Assembly (NCBI RefSeq): GCF_014644435.1
Contig: NZ_BMKR01000040.1
Coordinates: 1-63,372 of the forward strand
From: Paenibacillus albidus
GTDB lineage: Bacteria > Bacillota > Bacilli > Paenibacillales > Paenibacillaceae
DNA length: 63,372 nucleotides
Direction of reading: 5' to 3'
The position numbers were made by a program, and so were the translations under genes. The first letter of the stretch is position 1. Each line of letters opens with the position of its first letter. Shown in pieces: positions 18,623 to 26,989 of this stretch. The notes below the pieces were generated by a model. That model saw only the letters and a list, made by a program, of their open reading frames with translations, made no database searches and had not been told where the DNA came from.

Positions 18623-18641
18623 ACCCGCGCTGGGCGCGGGC
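18623..18641 (-). terminator. GC-rich hairpin terminator
   Basis: CCCGCGC and GCGCGGG form a tight stem with a four-base loop, followed on the minus strand by TTTTCTGTTTT. It may have ended the transposase whose remnant lies immediately upstream on that strand. Confidence 0.6.
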
Positions 18642-18669
18642 TCTTATGGGGCTATGTTTTTGTCCACCG

Positions 18670-18850
18670 ACAGATCACTCTTCACACAATCGGCCGGACA
18701 ATCCGATCTTCCACCTGTCGTTATACAAGTGGAGCTGTTGACGGTACAGTTCCTGAATCACCAGCAGGATCGGTCGGATAAACCTAGCATTCGCTGCTTT
18801 TTCTACCCCTGTACCTACTTGATATCTTGAACGACGATCTCCGTCGTTCA
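18670..18850 (-). mobile_element. Transposase fragment of an unassigned IS
   Basis: About 45 codons read ANARFIRPILLVIQELYRQQ and HLYNDRWKIGLSGRLCEE before TGA. The pattern of a loop residue followed by YRQQxxLYNDR resembles the middle of DDE transposases that act on long ISs, but both ends are missing. The rest of 18,500-19,044 has no other gene I can support. Confidence 0.4.
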
Positions 18851-19044
18851 ATTAACAAAACAAGTTTAACTTAGTGTTATCAGCCAAGAAAGATATAAAA
18901 AACTTGTCTTGGAGGTTACTATATTTTAGCCTTTAAAGTCATTCCATCCTCTTTGTTCCTAACTTGTGTCGACTCTTTGCTATACAGAGCTCTGTTTTAT
19001 TGAAATATAACTACTAAATTCAGAGTGTCACACTAGTAAGATGA

Positions 19045-20001
19045 TTATTCCAAAAAAGATGCAAATTCAGTTGTTCTAGTACAAGATTCGCCTTCGCATG
19101 TTTGATCAGAACATACAAATGAAACAGTGCAAGTTCCCAGTGAAACAAAATCCGTCGCTCCCCTAACTAAAATTCCTTCTACCACACCTTTGCTATTAAA
19201 AACAGGAGAGCCCGAATTACCTCCATAAGTATCGAGTGATCCCAAAAAAAATGAAGAATCTTCGTTTTTTTTCACTTTAGCATTACCAGCATACTTAACT
19301 GGAAGCCCGATCGGATGTCCAATCACATGCAGCTTTTCCTGATTACTTATTATACCATTCATTCGTATTTGAAGCGGATTATGATTATTAACTTTCCTGT
19401 TAAGTTTAATTAAAGCCCAATCAGATCCGTTATTTTCCAGTTGGTGTCCTATGATTTTAATCCCCTTGTATATTTCTGAATTCCTTATTTGAGTTTGAGC
19501 TGTTTTTTCATCAAGCATTCTGAACCCAAATATAAATCGAATCTCATGTAAATTCGATTCGTTAATACAATGACCAGCAGTAGCAATTATATCGGAACTA
19601 ACTAAAAATCCAGTACAGAATGCACCTGACGGTTGATCATTAAAAGGTTCCACACGACAAAAATTATATAATTCACCCGTTGTTTTAATTTTTAATTCGG
19701 AAAAACCATTACCTAAATCAACAATATTTTCGTTTTTGAATAATGAGACGACACTATCCGCCTGTTCTATAATGTTCTTATCATTGACGCGAAACAAGTC
19801 AACACGATCATCAGTATCATAAATGGCTTCAAGCTTTTCCGTAGCAGTATCAATTAACTCCTTAGTCGTTAATAAATTCACAGCATTATTTATTTTAGTT
19901 GTTGAGTGCACTGTTAAATCTTCGCTTTCCATCTTTTGTTGCTCACGGTTTCGTAATTCGTTCAGAAGATCTTCAATGTTAAGTTTCTGCAGTTCATCCA
20001 T
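19045..20001 (-). CDS. Trypsin-like serine protease, non-exported
   Basis: A chymotrypsin-fold triad is present: histidine in TAGHC, aspartate in GSDWALI and serine in YGGNSGSPVF. About 110 helical residues precede it (MDELQKLNIEDLLNEL start) with no signal peptide. The last 30 residues are Cys-rich with CSDQTCEGESC. I prefer the ATG at 20,001 because an AAGGGGG site lies upstream; an in-frame start at 20,070 has none. Codon use is much more AT-rich than in the 12-18 kb proteases, so it was acquired separately. N-terminal helical extensions on trypsin-like domains are seen in bacterial conflict systems; that role here is an inference. Confidence 0.8.
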   Translation of the reverse strand: MDELQKLNIEDLLNELRNREQQKMESEDLTVHSTTKINNAVNLLTTKELIDTATEKLEAIYDTDDRVDLFRVNDKNIIEQADSVVSLFKNENIVDLGNGFSELKIKTTGELYNFCRVEPFNDQPSGAFCTGFLVSSDIIATAGHCINESNLHEIRFIFGFRMLDEKTAQTQIRNSEIYKGIKIIGHQLENNGSDWALIKLNRKVNNHNPLQIRMNGIISNQEKLHVIGHPIGLPVKYAGNAKVKKNEDSSFFLGSLDTYGGNSGSPVFNSKGVVEGILVRGATDFVSLGTCTVSFVCSDQTCEGESCTRTTEFASFLE

Positions 20002-20235
20002 CATAATAAACTTAAGCCCCCTTAAAATTAACTCTTTTGAGTGTGTGCAACCATCTACGTTATTATTCAATTCTTCAGTAAATAATCCAAAGCCTTGCCT
20101 TACTATGAAACAAGTTTTTAACGAACCGTAGTTAGTACCTATTACGACGGATCAGGCTATTCGAACAATGTTTCGGTATAGCATTAATGCTCGCTCAAAT
20201 CAAGGAGATTGTAGACAAGAAATTTCCTCATGTAG

Positions 20236-21471
20236 TTAAATTGCCGTACAACACAAATTGTGTTTTTTTGACACTGAGAAATTCGATAAGGGATCACAGT
20301 ATTTCTGATCTACTTTGTCCAGCGTTCTGCAAATGAGGCGGACGGGCTTCCCTTGTTCCGATGCTGTGAAAAACGGGACCAGCGAGTAATCTGTATTAGG
20401 GGCCAGGGCTTGCGCATCCAGTAGCTTTGTGGATGTTGTCGTCGTGCCTTCTGGGGTTGTGTATTCTGCCCTCAGTGTGACCGTGACAGCGGCTGTTGTC
20501 CGTAGGCTAATTGAATAGGTCATTAAGCACCGGGACGCTGGCGTATGCGAAAACAGCAGGGTTTCGGTTGTGGCGGATACTTGATTGTTTACATCCTGTT
20601 TCAGATCGCCGTTACATCGGCTATGGACGGTATCGACCCTGAGATCGGCAGCTTTTTTGCTCAAATCAATGGCATTCCGGGCGAATAGAACCTTTCTGGC
20701 GTTATTGGTAAGTTCCATATTAATATCTTGCCCGTTAGCAGTTGCAAATTTCCCGGTTGCAGCAGGGGTTAAACTTTCGTTGAATGAGCTAATCTGATTC
20801 ACTTGCCAGTATAGCTGTATCTTGTAGTTTTGACTATTACTGCAATAACCGACAATGACCCATTGCTCAGCTGGTGGCAACGACATAGCCATTGGCCGTA
20901 CTGTCATGGCGTCCAATCCTCGCACGTACCGAGCTGCTTTGTTACTGCCAGCTTCCCGGTCGGCATTTATGGCCACCGCCTGGTCTATCGGAACTCCACT
21001 CCAATCAGTGATTTCTACACCCGGTATAAAAGTATCGTGATGGAAGCCGGGGGTCAGCCTTGATACGATATAGTGGCGATTATTATTGGCATCATAGAAC
21101 TCCTCCATCAGAAATGGCAGAAATGCAGTATGCTGATTGTATGGAGCAGGTAAGATATAATAGCTTGGCGAGCTGCAGGAGGCCGGGGAATCAGCTGTTG
21201 TGTCCCCACGCCGGTTGCTGTTCCGGTTCGGAATGGCCAGCAGTACCGGCGGCTTCTGAGTAGGATGAGCGTATTTACTCACATCCCCCTTCGAAACCTC
21301 CCAGACCTTTTCCAGAAGCGGATATTCTACTGGTAAGCCGATCCACCATACCGTAGTTTGCTTCGGTTCCCGTACGGGCCTTGCCCCTCTTGTGGACATA
21401 AAACACCGGTTCATGCTTCCAGCGGTATTGCGCCCAACCGAAAGTGGCCAACGTTCTTGACCCAAACACAC
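20236..21471 (-). CDS. Chimeric frame: unknown beta-rich protein joined to a methyltransferase piece
   Basis: This 411-codon frame is not one gene. Residues 1-95 are phage-type DNA methyltransferase sequence (SKYAHPTQKP is the conserved HPTxKP block), with the following DxFGGSG motif destroyed. From about residue 101 a different protein begins (YYILPAPYNQHTAFLPFLME). It continues for 310 residues rich in Thr and Val, ending FSVSKKHNLCCTAI. This second part could be a phage structural protein or the end of an exported beta-sandwich protein; I do not recognise it. The two share a frame by chance after a deletion. Confidence 0.45.
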   Translation of the reverse strand: MCLGQERWPLSVGRNTAGSMNRCFMSTRGARPVREPKQTTVWWIGLPVEYPLLEKVWEVSKGDVSKYAHPTQKPPVLLAIPNRNSNRRGDTTADSPASCSSPSYYILPAPYNQHTAFLPFLMEEFYDANNNRHYIVSRLTPGFHHDTFIPGVEITDWSGVPIDQAVAINADREAGSNKAARYVRGLDAMTVRPMAMSLPPAEQWVIVGYCSNSQNYKIQLYWQVNQISSFNESLTPAATGKFATANGQDINMELTNNARKVLFARNAIDLSKKAADLRVDTVHSRCNGDLKQDVNNQVSATTETLLFSHTPASRCLMTYSISLRTTAAVTVTLRAEYTTPEGTTTTSTKLLDAQALAPNTDYSLVPFFTASEQGKPVRLICRTLDKVDQKYCDPLSNFSVSKKHNLCCTAI

Positions 21472-21880
21472 TAAAAGGGACCTTGATACCTGCAGCGTTC
21501 ATCGCGTCCTCAAACTCCCGTTGATAGGATGGTGGATGGAAGACATAGATTGCTGCAGTGGGTTCAATGGCTACATGTACTGTTCAAAGACGGCATGCAA
21601 ATAGCCCGCAAACTCCTCTGCGGGCATATCGTCGTTCATAATAGATCCGCGGCCATCGGCGGTTAGTTGCGCTTAATCACTCTTTTCTGCAACATTATAC
21701 GGCGGGTCCGCCAAAACCAGCGCCGCCTGCTCTCCATCTATCAGCTGCCTGTCTTCCTCTTCGTCTGTAGATTCACATATGCAGGCTAAGCTGCCACACA
21801 TCACTGCGGCGTGTCCCCTGCTCTTTGATCTACTCAAGCGCCTGGCCAACATCAAATCCTCTACTACAGCAAAAACTATA
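21200..21880 (-). pseudogene. Phage-type DNA methyltransferase, catalytic part, broken
   Basis: Reading on the minus strand across frames: EDFDVGQALE linker, RRSDVWQLSLH, MCxESTDEEEDRQLIDGEQA, then VLADPPYNV (motif IV). Next come MNDDMPAEEFAGYLHAVFEQ, YQREFEDAMNAAGIK, WAQYRWKHEPVFYVHKRGKA and HPTQKP. This is the layout of ParB-methyltransferase fusions of temperate phages, which modify adenine or cytosine N4. At least four frameshifts occur. The ParB-like start of a similar enzyme is at 2,167-2,370. Confidence 0.65.
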
Positions 21881-22281
21881 AAAATTGAGCTGAGTCGGTT
21901 TTTCATTTCGAATAGAAAACATCGGCGAGAAACGAAGAGAATCTGGCCCTGCACCTTTCGTTATTCCCAATACACACATATATTCTTGTATCAAAGTCTG
22001 AGAGTGGATCACAGAAGGTCTATTATAGGTATGAAAAAAGCAAGTTATCGTCCAGTGCTGTTGCAATAAAAAAGACCACATGGAGTTTACACTCGCACGT
22101 GGTCATTTTAGACTTTCAGGCATTATTTTAAATAATATGTGTCGACTAAGGTTCCTTCTCCTTCTAGTATATCGTCATCTTCGAGGTTCCACTCTGTTTA
22201 GATATCCCTTCATAAATATTTCTTGTTTTTCCACAATTCATCCTCCTATGTCTTTGTTGCTAAAGTCTCATCTCCATTTTT

Positions 22282-22462
22282 TCAGTCAAAATAGAAAATC
22301 CCTTCATTTGTCGAAACTTGAACATCATAAATGTAGGTTGTATCTTTAAAACGGTTTGCAAGTTTGACGCTTAATTCCGTTATATCCTCTAAATCATATT
22401 CAACATTGTAGAATGTCAAATCATATATTACAACTTCTGCTCCTTGTTCTTTAATTCGTAAG
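22282..22462 (-). pseudogene. Cassette B second gene, C-terminal part only
   Basis: About 58 codons read RIKEQGAEVVIYDLTFYNVE, LSVKLANRFKDTTYIYDVQV and end GIFYFD before TGA. The same piece in copy A (about 1,255-1,410) carries a TAG after TTYM. The N-terminal part is missing in both copies, replaced by the same short sequence around GCTGTTTGACGCTTAC, so the loss predates the duplication. Family unknown. Confidence 0.4.
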
Positions 22463-22550
22463 CGTCAAACAGCCCACACCTTGTTTTCAAGATGAGGGCT
22501 ATACGGAGATGAACCTGTTCAATGAAGCAGAAGTGTTGGCGACTCCGGCT

Positions 22551-22853
22551 TCAGTTTGATAACAAATCTCTAATATATACTGCATAGGTTTCAGTTTTGG
22601 AATAAAGGTCTACTAAGTCACATTCAGTTTTTTTAATTGGATTGTCCCAATCAAAATCTTTAATAATATAAATATTAAATTTGTTAACTCCCGAATACCA
22701 TCCAATATCTAAGATAAAGTTGTCCGGGTATTGTACTTTAAACATATCTTCTTTTAATCCATCATCTTCAAAATCAAGTGGTTTATTAATATCGATATCA
22801 AAATCTTCGTATGTTATTTTACCGGGATAGAAGCTTATTTTTTCGAATATCAT
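22551..22853 (-). CDS. Putative Rhs immunity protein (copy B)
   Basis: This is the 100-residue twin of the product at 1,490-1,789. It starts MIFEKISFYPG behind AAGGAG and lies 13 bases after the reconstructed toxin stop at 22,867. Only a few substitutions separate the copies, mostly conservative, which fits either recent duplication or continued selection. Family not recognised; immunity role is inferred from position. Confidence 0.6.
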   Translation of the reverse strand: MIFEKISFYPGKITYEDFDIDINKPLDFEDDGLKEDMFKVQYPDNFILDIGWYSGVNKFNIYIIKDFDWDNPIKKTECDLVDLYSKTETYAVYIRDLLSN

Positions 22854-22866
22854 CTTACCATACTCC

Positions 22867-24310
22867 TTATTTTGTATACTTTTTATACTCTTGTGGTGTT
22901 ATTGGATGACTATGAACAGTACCATCCGAACTTATTTCCACCCTTATAATAAGGGGTTTCCACACCATTCTTAGCTCTGATAATATCATCAAACTCATAA
23001 ACCACCCATGGTTTTCCATTGCTTGACAAAAACGCCTTGATCCAATGCTTTCCTTTCGAGTTTTTCTACATTTGTTCCATACTTGTACTTAGCAGGACCA
23101 CTTTTTGTTGATTCCACTACATTTTTCCAAGAAACATTCTTATTAGGAAAATGCTTTCCATCATACGCTATGAACTTAAATTTGACATCATCCATTACCT
23201 CATCTAAGACTTGAGAAGCTTTCATCTTACTAAAACCCTGCGAATGCATTAATGCAAACAATGCTAATTCTTGTTCTTTAGTTTGGGGAGTGAAATTTTT
23301 TGTGTAAGTTTTGTAACCTTTATAGTAATCAGCATCTCTTTCTGTATACACTTTATCCCAAGCATAAGTCCAGAGACCAAAGGTGAGATCATCCGAAACA
23401 CCATTTAAGAAACCAGAAAGTTTATCCAACCAATCATGACCTGTAGGATCTTTCCGAATTAAAGGATTATTCCCCACATACGTATAAAGGTTCTGACTTA
23501 ACGGATTATCAATCCGCCCCTCATACGTATCCTCATTTAAAAACCGACCGATACTCGGATCATAAAACCGTGCCCGCAGATAGTAAAGTCCCGTTTCTTC
23601 AACTTAAATCTCACCTGTGTATTTAAATGGGTTCGAGATCCCTTCCGTCTGGCTGGTGATATTCCCCCACTCATCGAACGCATAGTTGTTGACGATGTTT
23701 CCACTCGTATCTACGATCTGTACCACGTCACCATGGCCGTTATACAGGTAGTAATAATCTTTACTTGTACCCTTATCTTTCTTGACCAGCACCCGATCCC
23801 CGCGCACGTAGTTGGCCTTCTGACCGTTGCTCTTCGCCTCCGTAATCACTTCGCCGTTAAAGTTGTAGTTGTACTGGGTTTGCACCCCGCTGGTCGATTT
23901 CTTGAACCGCAGACCATCTGCATAGTAGGTGAAATCCGTCTTGCTACTGCCCTTTGTTAAAGAAGTTAAGGTATTCTGCAAGTCGTAGCTGTAGCTGGTG
24001 TCCTGGAACTCCGCTGGATTGCTCACGCTTTGCTCCAGTGTCAAGCGGTTTCCTCGTACATCATACGTGTAGGTGTCGCGGCCGCCACCCGGATGGACTG
24101 TTGTCGTTAACCGGTTCAGGGCATCGTAAGCATACGTTGTCGTTTGGGTCGCACCATTACTTTTCGTTTCCGTGGCCGAGGTGATATTCCCATTATTATC
24201 ATATCCGTACACATATTTGGAGAGCACCGTGCTGCCTTTGGTATTCGTTACGCTTTCCATCCAGTTGAGCGCTTTGTTGTATGTGTATCCTGTTTTCAGC
24301 ACACTGCTCA
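22867..24310 (-). pseudogene. Rhs core plus C-terminal toxin (copy B), several lesions
   Basis: The frame from 24,350 covers YD repeats nearly identical to the main Rhs gene. A TAA at 23,604 replaces the tyrosine codon of GEIYDEETGLYY. Beyond it the frame continues through NNPLIRKDPTGHDWLDKL into a toxin tip with no sequence in common with the main Rhs tip. Two frameshifts near 23,020 and 22,930 must be undone to reach NGKPWVVYEFDDII, VEISSDGTVHSHPITPQEY and the final KYTK. The tip is about 190 residues; I cannot name its activity. The left end at 24,308 is a clean homology break, so this was an orphan tip, never a full Rhs gene at this site. Confidence 0.75.
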
Positions 24311-24359
24311 GATGGGCTCCTGGGTGGACTGAGTTTGAATTATGATCCACATTGGAAAC

Positions 24360-24392
24360 CCCGCCAGTATAATTTACCTGGCGGGTTATTTT
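24360..24392 (+). terminator. Intrinsic terminator beside the Rhs copy B edge
   Basis: CCCGCCAG and CTGGCGGG pair around a ten-base loop, followed by TTATTTTATG. It reads on the plus strand toward the UvrX remnant. Confidence 0.65.
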
Positions 24393-24394
24393 AT

Positions 24395-24640
24395 GTATGC
24401 TCTATACAGCTTACTCTTTTTGACGACCGTGTCCGTGCCTATAACCGAAGAGCGTGCAATTGATCAAATAAAGACAAGTTACGGTAGTCGATCGCTTATT
24501 CGGGCATCCTCGTTGCTTTAATCGGGGGTTGCTTTGGAGAGAGCCGAACAGATTGGGGACAATACAAATGAGTAAATTAGACGAAAATGAGCGGTGGAAA
24601 TCCAAAAGTATTATGAACAGAACATACAAGAACATATAGA
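24395..24640 (+). pseudogene. UvrX (Y-family polymerase) tail and YolD-like start, remnant
   Basis: In successive plus frames the text reads QLTLFDDRVRAYN, ERAIDQIKTSYGSRSLIRAS, then SGVALERAEQIGDNTNE. This matches the extreme C-terminus of UvrX/YqjW-type Y-family polymerases (QLSLFED, AIDxIKxKYG, RASSLL, ALERxxxIGGH). It is followed by ATGAGTAAATTAGACGAAAATG, encoding MSKLDENERWKSKSIM, the start of a YolD-like protein. UvrX-YolD pairs are SOS-induced operons on Bacillales plasmids and prophages. A frameshift and a TAA break the first, and the second ends after about 20 codons. Confidence 0.6.
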
Positions 24641-24649
24641 TCCACGATT

Positions 24650-25987
24650 TTAAAGATCCTCTTGTTGCACGGGAATACTTTGTTCGAATCGAAAAAGATT
24701 GTCGGGATCATATATTTGCTTGATTTGTTTAAGCTTCGCTAGATTCTCGGCATAGTATGCTTTTGGCCAGTCTGGAATCAGCGAGTCACAATAATTGGCG
24801 TAAGCACCGTGCGTGTAGGGCAGCATCGAGCTCCGGAATTGTTCTATCCATTGAATATTGGCAGAGGCATCTCTATCCTTCTGCCAATAGGACTGGTATT
24901 GCAGCACAAACAACGCTTCGCGGTGAGGAAATGCTGTAGCCTCTGAAGCTACTTCGCTGATCGCCCCTCTATGCGCAACAAAACTGACAAGATTGCTGGG
25001 GCCAGGTGCGTTTTGCAAATTTTTAGATAATGCTTGAAGTGCATCAGCTGAGAGAGGCTTATAGGCATAGGTGGAGCTGTTTTTGAATTTGACCTGCTTA
25101 ACCTCTTTCCCGCCCAATCTGCGAATTGCCTCGATCCAAGTCGATGATCTGAAAGTCAACTGCTTGGGTGGTATGGCTTCTTGGAAAGGCCGGACAAGGC
25201 TTCTAAGTTCTTTTTCGATACCTATGAATACTCCATTTGCTCCAATGTCCCCGAGACCTTCAGCCGGAAGGTTAAGATTGGAGGTCAAGCGGGAATCCGT
25301 ATGGGGCGCCCAGTTCTGCCAGAAGCGGATAACCTTCTCAAGATCGCTATAATCCCATGAAGCAGTAAACTGCGCAACATCGCCGATGGGGTATACTCGA
25401 AAAGCAAAAGAAGTCACGATGCCAAAATTCCCTCCTCCGCCACCACGGCAAGCCCAGAACAAGTCGCTTCGCAGCATATCATTTGCACGTATAAGCTTGC
25501 CATACGCATCGGCCACCTCGATTTCTTGGACAGCATCACAGATCAACCCAAAAGCTCTTGATAAAAAGCCGTAGCCTCCCCCAAGCGTCAAACCCGCAAC
25601 CCCTACCGATGGACAGGATCCTCCCGGAAGCGTTAGTCCCTGCTTCCACAAGGCGTCGTATAACGACTTTAGGCGAACTCCTGCCCCAATCCTCGCCGTA
25701 CCTGCCGCTTTATCGATTTCTATATGTGTCAACTCACTGACATCAATGACAAGCCCCCCATCCAAGCTGGAATATGCCTCATAGCTGTGTCCTCCACAGC
25801 GCACCCGGAAATCCATATGATGCTGTTTGGCCCAAATGACCGCATTTGCAGCATCGATGGGGGCTTGACAATACACGATAAGCCTAGGAAATTTATGGAA
25901 CCGTAAATTATAGATGCGTCGTGCTTCCTCATAGCCGGGTTCACCCTGTTCAACGATACGTCCGCTTAATCCGCTGGTCCAGACCAC
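24650..25987 (-). CDS. FAD-linked oxidoreductase, berberine-bridge-enzyme type
   Basis: The 445-residue protein has the PCMH-type FAD domain and a C-terminal BBE segment (YANYCDSLIPDWPKAYYAEN, YDPDNLFRFEQSIP). Histidine 67 in CGGHSYE and cysteine 125 in GGSCPSVGVAG fit the two residues that bind FAD covalently in bicovalent flavoenzymes. Bacterial members oxidise sugars, alkaloid-like or polyketide substrates; the substrate cannot be read here. It is cytoplasmic, with no signal peptide. CCAAGGAGGGTGGAGT precedes the GTG/ATG start region. It appears monocistronic. Confidence 0.88.
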   Translation of the reverse strand: MVWTSGLSGRIVEQGEPGYEEARRIYNLRFHKFPRLIVYCQAPIDAANAVIWAKQHHMDFRVRCGGHSYEAYSSLDGGLVIDVSELTHIEIDKAAGTARIGAGVRLKSLYDALWKQGLTLPGGSCPSVGVAGLTLGGGYGFLSRAFGLICDAVQEIEVADAYGKLIRANDMLRSDLFWACRGGGGGNFGIVTSFAFRVYPIGDVAQFTASWDYSDLEKVIRFWQNWAPHTDSRLTSNLNLPAEGLGDIGANGVFIGIEKELRSLVRPFQEAIPPKQLTFRSSTWIEAIRRLGGKEVKQVKFKNSSTYAYKPLSADALQALSKNLQNAPGPSNLVSFVAHRGAISEVASEATAFPHREALFVLQYQSYWQKDRDASANIQWIEQFRSSMLPYTHGAYANYCDSLIPDWPKAYYAENLAKLKQIKQIYDPDNLFRFEQSIPVQQEDL

Positions 25988-26017
25988 ACTCCACCCTCCT
26001 TGGAATTCAACTTTGCT

Positions 26018-26815
26018 CTAAAAATATATCCGTGTCTCCACAAGGTCAATTAAACTTCCATTGCCTTCGTTATAAGCAAATATGAGTATTTTACCTCTAG
26101 GTGTGCTAGGGGGTATATGTAATTCAAGCGGAAAGTCGAATTCACCGAAAAATGTATCCCCGATCCAAGGCGCTGAGTCGCTTCCTTCCATTAGCACATG
26201 ATTGTCATCGTCAAGGACCCGGTACAGAAAGCTTCCCTCAAATTCCGAGGCAAAGCCTTGAACCCGGGTTCTGCTCACATCGTCATCGATTCGGGTACCA
26301 GGAACAGGATTGGTAATTACAGTTCCTTGGGATGAGGGAAGCGGAATTAATACATCGAAACCTTTGGGCAAGCTTTCATAGGTAAAGCTGGGTCTATCCT
26401 CATTGACCCGGGCCAAGTATGTCAAAGGTATCCCCGTCAGGTTGGATATATCTATTAATGTTTCGTTATTCTCAACGGTGTGAACAAACGCTGGAACAAG
26501 GATTTTTTGATCTATATAAACTAGATTCTGGTTAATAATAACAGGGTTGATCCCTGCAATCAGGTTAGGTGAAGCTAGAAAACGAAAGCCTATGCTGTAC
26601 AAATGCTCATTTGAATTCACATTGTAGTACACACCCGAGCTCGGTAAGCTTATTCCGGGAACTGTAATCATGGCGGACACTTGTGGCGGAGAAAAATGGA
26701 CCGGCAGTGAATTGCTGCGTGCAAGCTCATTTGCATCCAGATTTAATTTACGGGCAACTGAACTGATGCTTTCACCATTCACCAGGGTGTATACAAGCGT
26801 AGCTCCAGAAGACAT
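26018..26815 (-). CDS. LysM-domain protein with C-terminal Gmad2-like domain
   Basis: Residues 5-55 form one LysM repeat (TLVNGESISSVARKLNL), with weaker LysM-like repeats at about 65-110 and 115-165. The last 95 residues (TRVQGFASEFEGSFLYRVLD to GSLIDLVETRIYF) match the Gmad2 immunoglobulin-like fold of spore and wall proteins. No signal peptide is visible, so it may be a spore-coat or mother-cell protein. The ATG at 26,815 is favoured by TTGGAGGG seven bases upstream. It is divergent from another LysM gene at 26,990. Confidence 0.75.
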   Translation of the reverse strand: MSSGATLVYTLVNGESISSVARKLNLDANELARSNSLPVHFSPPQVSAMITVPGISLPSSGVYYNVNSNEHLYSIGFRFLASPNLIAGINPVIINQNLVYIDQKILVPAFVHTVENNETLIDISNLTGIPLTYLARVNEDRPSFTYESLPKGFDVLIPLPSSQGTVITNPVPGTRIDDDVSRTRVQGFASEFEGSFLYRVLDDDNHVLMEGSDSAPWIGDTFFGEFDFPLELHIPPSTPRGKILIFAYNEGNGSLIDLVETRIYF

Positions 26816-26989
26816 ACTCCATCCCTCCAAATATATATTGACCTCTCATGTATATGAAGAAAATGATGATTTATAGCTTCATTATGGTGAATTATTGAAG
26901 TTCCCCTTTTCTAAAGGATTGCATAGACTGTTATCCTGGGCGAAAAGCACAATCAGTGCCCTACATTTTAGTGGAAGAAGGCTACAGTC

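Larger units (their letters stand above)
21920..23296. repeat. Rhs toxin/immunity cassette, direct copy B (partner at 829-2,166)
   Basis: Same orientation and gene order as copy A. It keeps the Rhs core to the right (to 24,308), which copy A lacks. About 165 bases of the last small gene are deleted near 22,190, and it carries about 90 bases at 22,214-22,303 that A lost. The hairpin at 22,072-22,113 has a mutated T-tract. Confidence 0.85.

Noticed and set aside
20188..20340. Small plus-strand frame MLAQIKEIVDKKFPHVVKLP
   Set aside because: No ribosome site, overlaps the well-supported minus-strand frame, and has no recognised family.
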